DNA of 8,487 bases from Gammaproteobacteria bacterium (GTDB taxonomy: Bacteria; Pseudomonadota; Gammaproteobacteria; GRL18): contig WTAX01000154.1 in assembly GCA_013139395.1 (NCBI GenBank), forward strand, positions 1 to 8,487, read 5' to 3'. Both the position numbers and the translations under genes were made by a program. Below are positions 6,985-8,487 of the stretch, in pieces. Each line of letters opens with the position of its first letter. The stretch's first letter is position 1. Under the pieces are notes generated by a model. It saw nothing but the letters and a program-made list of their open reading frames with translations, was not told the DNA's origin and searched no databases.

Positions 6985-7788
6985 ATGCAAGCTACTAATT
7001 TACAAGAAAAATTTGAAAAACTGCGCAGTAACAAATTGTTTGAACTTTTTGTTATTTCAATTATTATCTTTTCGGCATTAGTTATTGGAGCTAAAACTTA
7101 TGATATCTCTTCGTCAACACTCTGGTTGGTGCGATTATTAGATTGGTTTATTACTTTTTTCTTTCTGACAGAGATCATTATTCGTTTTTTAGGTGAAAAA
7201 CACAAAAATGAATTCTTTAAGCAGGGTTGGAATATTTTTGATACTCTGATTGTTGTCACCAGTCTTATACCTGTTGAAGATAGTGAATTAGCCATTATTG
7301 GCCGCTTGATTCGAATTTTTCGTGTTCTGCGAATGGTTTCAATCATTCCTGAACTAAAAATGTTATTAAACTCATTTCTGATTGCATTACCACAATTAGG
7401 TTATATTGTGGCTTTAATGTTTATCATATTTTATATTTATGCTGCAATTGGCAGTACTTTTTTTGCCGGCATCAATCCGGAGCTTTGGGGTGATATTGCT
7501 ATTTCAATGCTCACCTTATTTCGAGTCATGACGTTTGAAGACTGGACAGATGTCATGTATGAAACAATGACAGTTTATCCATTAAGCTGGCTTTATTACC
7601 TTAGCTTTATCTTTTTTACTGCTTTTGCTTTTCTCAATATGGTCATTGGTGTTGTTGTGAATGTACTTAATGAAGAGCATGAACGAATAAGAAAAGAAGA
7701 AGAGCTTGATAATAAACAGGTTACTTTGGAAATATTAGATAATAAGATTGATGAATTAAAGAAATTAATCATGCAAGAACGCCCCTGA
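6985..7788 (+). CDS. Voltage-gated cation channel, bacterial Nav (NaChBac) type
   Basis: Inner-membrane ion channel subunit of 267 residues; family members work as homotetramers. Six helices are visible: S1 about 18-36, S2 47-69, S3 82-95 (WNIFDTLIVV), S4 105-121 with arginines every third residue (R107, R110, R113, R116), S5 130-155 and S6 203-228. The pore loop carries TFEDWTD (183-189) in the place of the TLESWxx sodium filter of NaChBac and NavAb. A charged C-terminal stretch (229-265, with EEHERIRKEEE and LDNKIDELKKL) looks like the family's four-helix coiled coil. It is related to sodium channels, but the extra acids resemble calcium-selective filters, so selectivity is left open. The ATG start has no clear ribosome binding site. 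It stands 42 bases after pdxJ and may be cotranscribed with it. A physiological role (motility, pH or salt response) cannot be read from the sequence. Confidence 0.9.
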   Translation: MQATNLQEKFEKLRSNKLFELFVISIIIFSALVIGAKTYDISSSTLWLVRLLDWFITFFFLTEIIIRFLGEKHKNEFFKQGWNIFDTLIVVTSLIPVEDSELAIIGRLIRIFRVLRMVSIIPELKMLLNSFLIALPQLGYIVALMFIIFYIYAAIGSTFFAGINPELWGDIAISMLTLFRVMTFEDWTDVMYETMTVYPLSWLYYLSFIFFTAFAFLNMVIGVVVNVLNEEHERIRKEEELDNKQVTLEILDNKIDELKKLIMQERP

Positions 7789-7899
7789 TACATTTATAAA
7801 GATACCTTTATTTCTTATTGTAAATTATAGAAAGTTGATCTATCTTTATGATAAACCAGAATTTTAATTAAAGTTTGAATATACCTTCTTTAATAAAAG

Positions 7900-7924
7900 T
7901 TGTTAAACAATTTTTGTTCAACAA
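7900..7924. repeat. Two copies of the palindrome TTGTTnAACAA
   Basis: TTGTTaAACAA (7900-7910) and TTGTTcAACAA (7914-7924) are each perfect 5-1-5 palindromes with centres 14 bases apart. They could be paired operator sites. The second can also form a stem with the following GAACAA (7925-7930). AT-rich composition makes short palindromes fairly common, but two identical ones side by side is less expected. Confidence 0.5.
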
Positions 7925-7929
7925 GAACA

Positions 7930-7972
7930 AGAAACAGTACACATTTTGACAAAATGAGTACTGCTAGTTTCT
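7930..7972. repeat. Strong near-perfect palindrome, operator or hairpin
   Basis: The core 7935-7963 is symmetrical about 7949: CAGTAC, one mismatch, CATTTTG, a central A, CAAAATG, one mismatch, GTACTG. That is 13 paired positions of 14 per half. The symmetry extends outward with AGAAA (7930-7934) and TTTCT (7968-7972) if CTAG (7964-7967) is bulged. No T-run follows, so it is not a typical intrinsic terminator. It includes TTGACA (7946-7951), a perfect -35 hexamer. The nearest -10-like TATATT (7972-7977) is 20 bases away, too far for a normal promoter. A dimeric regulator site is the simplest reading. Confidence 0.7.
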
Positions 7973-8092
7973 ATATTGAGAATATGTTCACGAAATTAGT
8001 TTGATTGAAGCTTTAAAATTGATTTGTAAGGATTTTTTGTACAGGGATGCTCTTCTTTATGCTTTTTGTTCATAAAAATAGGGGTTGATGAA

Positions 8093-8152
8093 ATGATGAC
8101 TTTATTTGTTCTAGCCTGTGTATTTCTTGTTCTTATTACTGTTCCAGTTTAA
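8093..8152 (+). CDS. Possible 19-residue hydrophobic micro-protein
   Basis: Encodes MMTLFVLACVFLVLITVPV, almost entirely one membrane-spanning segment. AGGGG (8080-8084) sits 8 bases upstream of the ATG, a good ribosome binding site. A preceding mini-frame (8047-8088, MLFFMLFVHKNRG) ends at a TGATG just before it. No family is recognised. It could be a small membrane peptide, a leader peptide acting on downstream transcription, or chance. The neighbouring downstream gene is gspC-like. Low certainty because the frame is so short. Confidence 0.25.
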   Translation: MMTLFVLACVFLVLITVPV

Positions 8153-8288
8153 AGATATACTTTACTAAAAGACTTTTATTTTAAAGCAATATTTATTTCT
8201 CTGGTTTGGTGTATGATATAAGTTTAACTTTAAGCTTAATTCAAATGAATTTGCCGGATTATCTGATGTAGGGATAAATATAGCACCT

Positions 8289-8487
8289 ATGGTAATGCAT
8301 AACTTACTATTTAAAAAAATTATTGTATTATTGATAATTCTTAGCCTGTTGTCCTTAATTACCTGGAATGGATTTAATTTCTATAACATGCTCACTGATA
8401 AGCCTGAGGCAGTTCAGCACGCTCCGGTTACGGCTTTAAAATCACAGTCAAAAAAAATACCTTCTCCTAACACCATTTCTCAATGGC
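8289..8487 (+). CDS. gspC: Type II secretion inner-membrane protein GspC-like, 5' part only
   Basis: The visible 66 residues run off the right edge. A short cytoplasmic N-terminus (MVMHNLLFKK) is followed by one membrane helix at about 11-26 (IIVLLIILSLLSLITW). A proline- and serine-rich periplasmic linker comes next, and the fragment ends at NTISQW. GspC proteins have this layout: a helix ending in a conserved Trp, a linker, and then the homology region beginning with a sequence like HLFG, which may start just outside the window. In type II secretion GspC links the inner-membrane platform to the GspD secretin. The ATG start has only AGGGA (8270-8274) at a long 14-base spacing; a second ATG (8295) is two codons on. 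No other in-frame start exists back to the stop at 8214. With no homology region visible, PilP-like or other single-pass proteins remain possible. Confidence 0.6.
   Translation, partial: MVMHNLLFKKIIVLLIILSLLSLITWNGFNFYNMLTDKPEAVQHAPVTALKSQSKKIPSPNTISQW

Larger units (their letters stand above)
7789..8288. other. 500-base intergenic region without a conventional gene
   Basis: This AT-rich stretch between the channel gene and the gspC-like gene contains no reading frame with family resemblance on either strand. It holds only a weak possible terminator stem right after the channel gene (ATAAAG 7796-7801 with CTTTAT 7806-7811, not T-rich enough to be convincing). It also has the palindromes listed separately, micro-ORFs with plausible ribosome binding sites near 8040-8152, and a cluster of short palindromes at 8220-8250. 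It is the longest non-coding gap in the window and the most likely site of regulation for the gspC-like gene. Confidence 0.7.

Noticed and set aside
7098..7793. Minus-strand open frames opposite the channel gene
   Set aside because: They are antisense to conserved membrane helices and have no protein features of their own.

Overview
The window looks like the chromosome of an AT-rich, non-enteric gammaproteobacterium. The evidence is the gene order glutaredoxin-like – lepA – lepB – DUF4845 – rnc – era – recO – pdxJ, all on the + strand. This matches the block found after the rpoE/mucD region in Pseudomonas and many marine or sulfur- and methane-oxidising gammaproteobacteria. In E. coli the corresponding genes are arranged differently and the DUF4845 gene is missing. 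No genus is proposed. The protein sequences are ordinary for their families and no gene is visibly broken.

Layout. Positions 49-297 encode a small CxxC thioredoxin-fold protein. A 145-base gap with a plausible promoter leads to lepA (443-2245), then lepB (best start 2323), a one-helix membrane protein of the DUF4845 family (3252-3638), and rnc, whose TTG start overlaps the preceding stop. A 147-base gap holding a long inverted repeat separates rnc from era (4460-5389). era overlaps recO, and pdxJ follows. These genes cover translation-factor activity (LepA), protein export (LepB), RNA processing and ribosome assembly (RNase III, Era), recombinational repair (RecO) and vitamin B6 synthesis (PdxJ).

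After pdxJ the content becomes less standard. Where acpS commonly follows pdxJ there is instead a six-helix voltage-gated cation channel of the bacterial Nav type (6985-7788), with an acid-rich pore motif TFEDWTD. A 500-base stretch without a conventional gene follows. It contains a striking palindrome (7930-7972), two smaller tandem palindromes, and possible micro-ORFs including a 19-residue hydrophobic peptide. The window ends inside the first part of a probable type II secretion gene, gspC.

I see no clear new defence or mobile system. The items most worth a second look are the pore motif of the channel, the rnc-era inverted repeat, and the palindrome-rich region before gspC. Several genes seem to start at TTG or GTG, and the start choices are explained in each entry.
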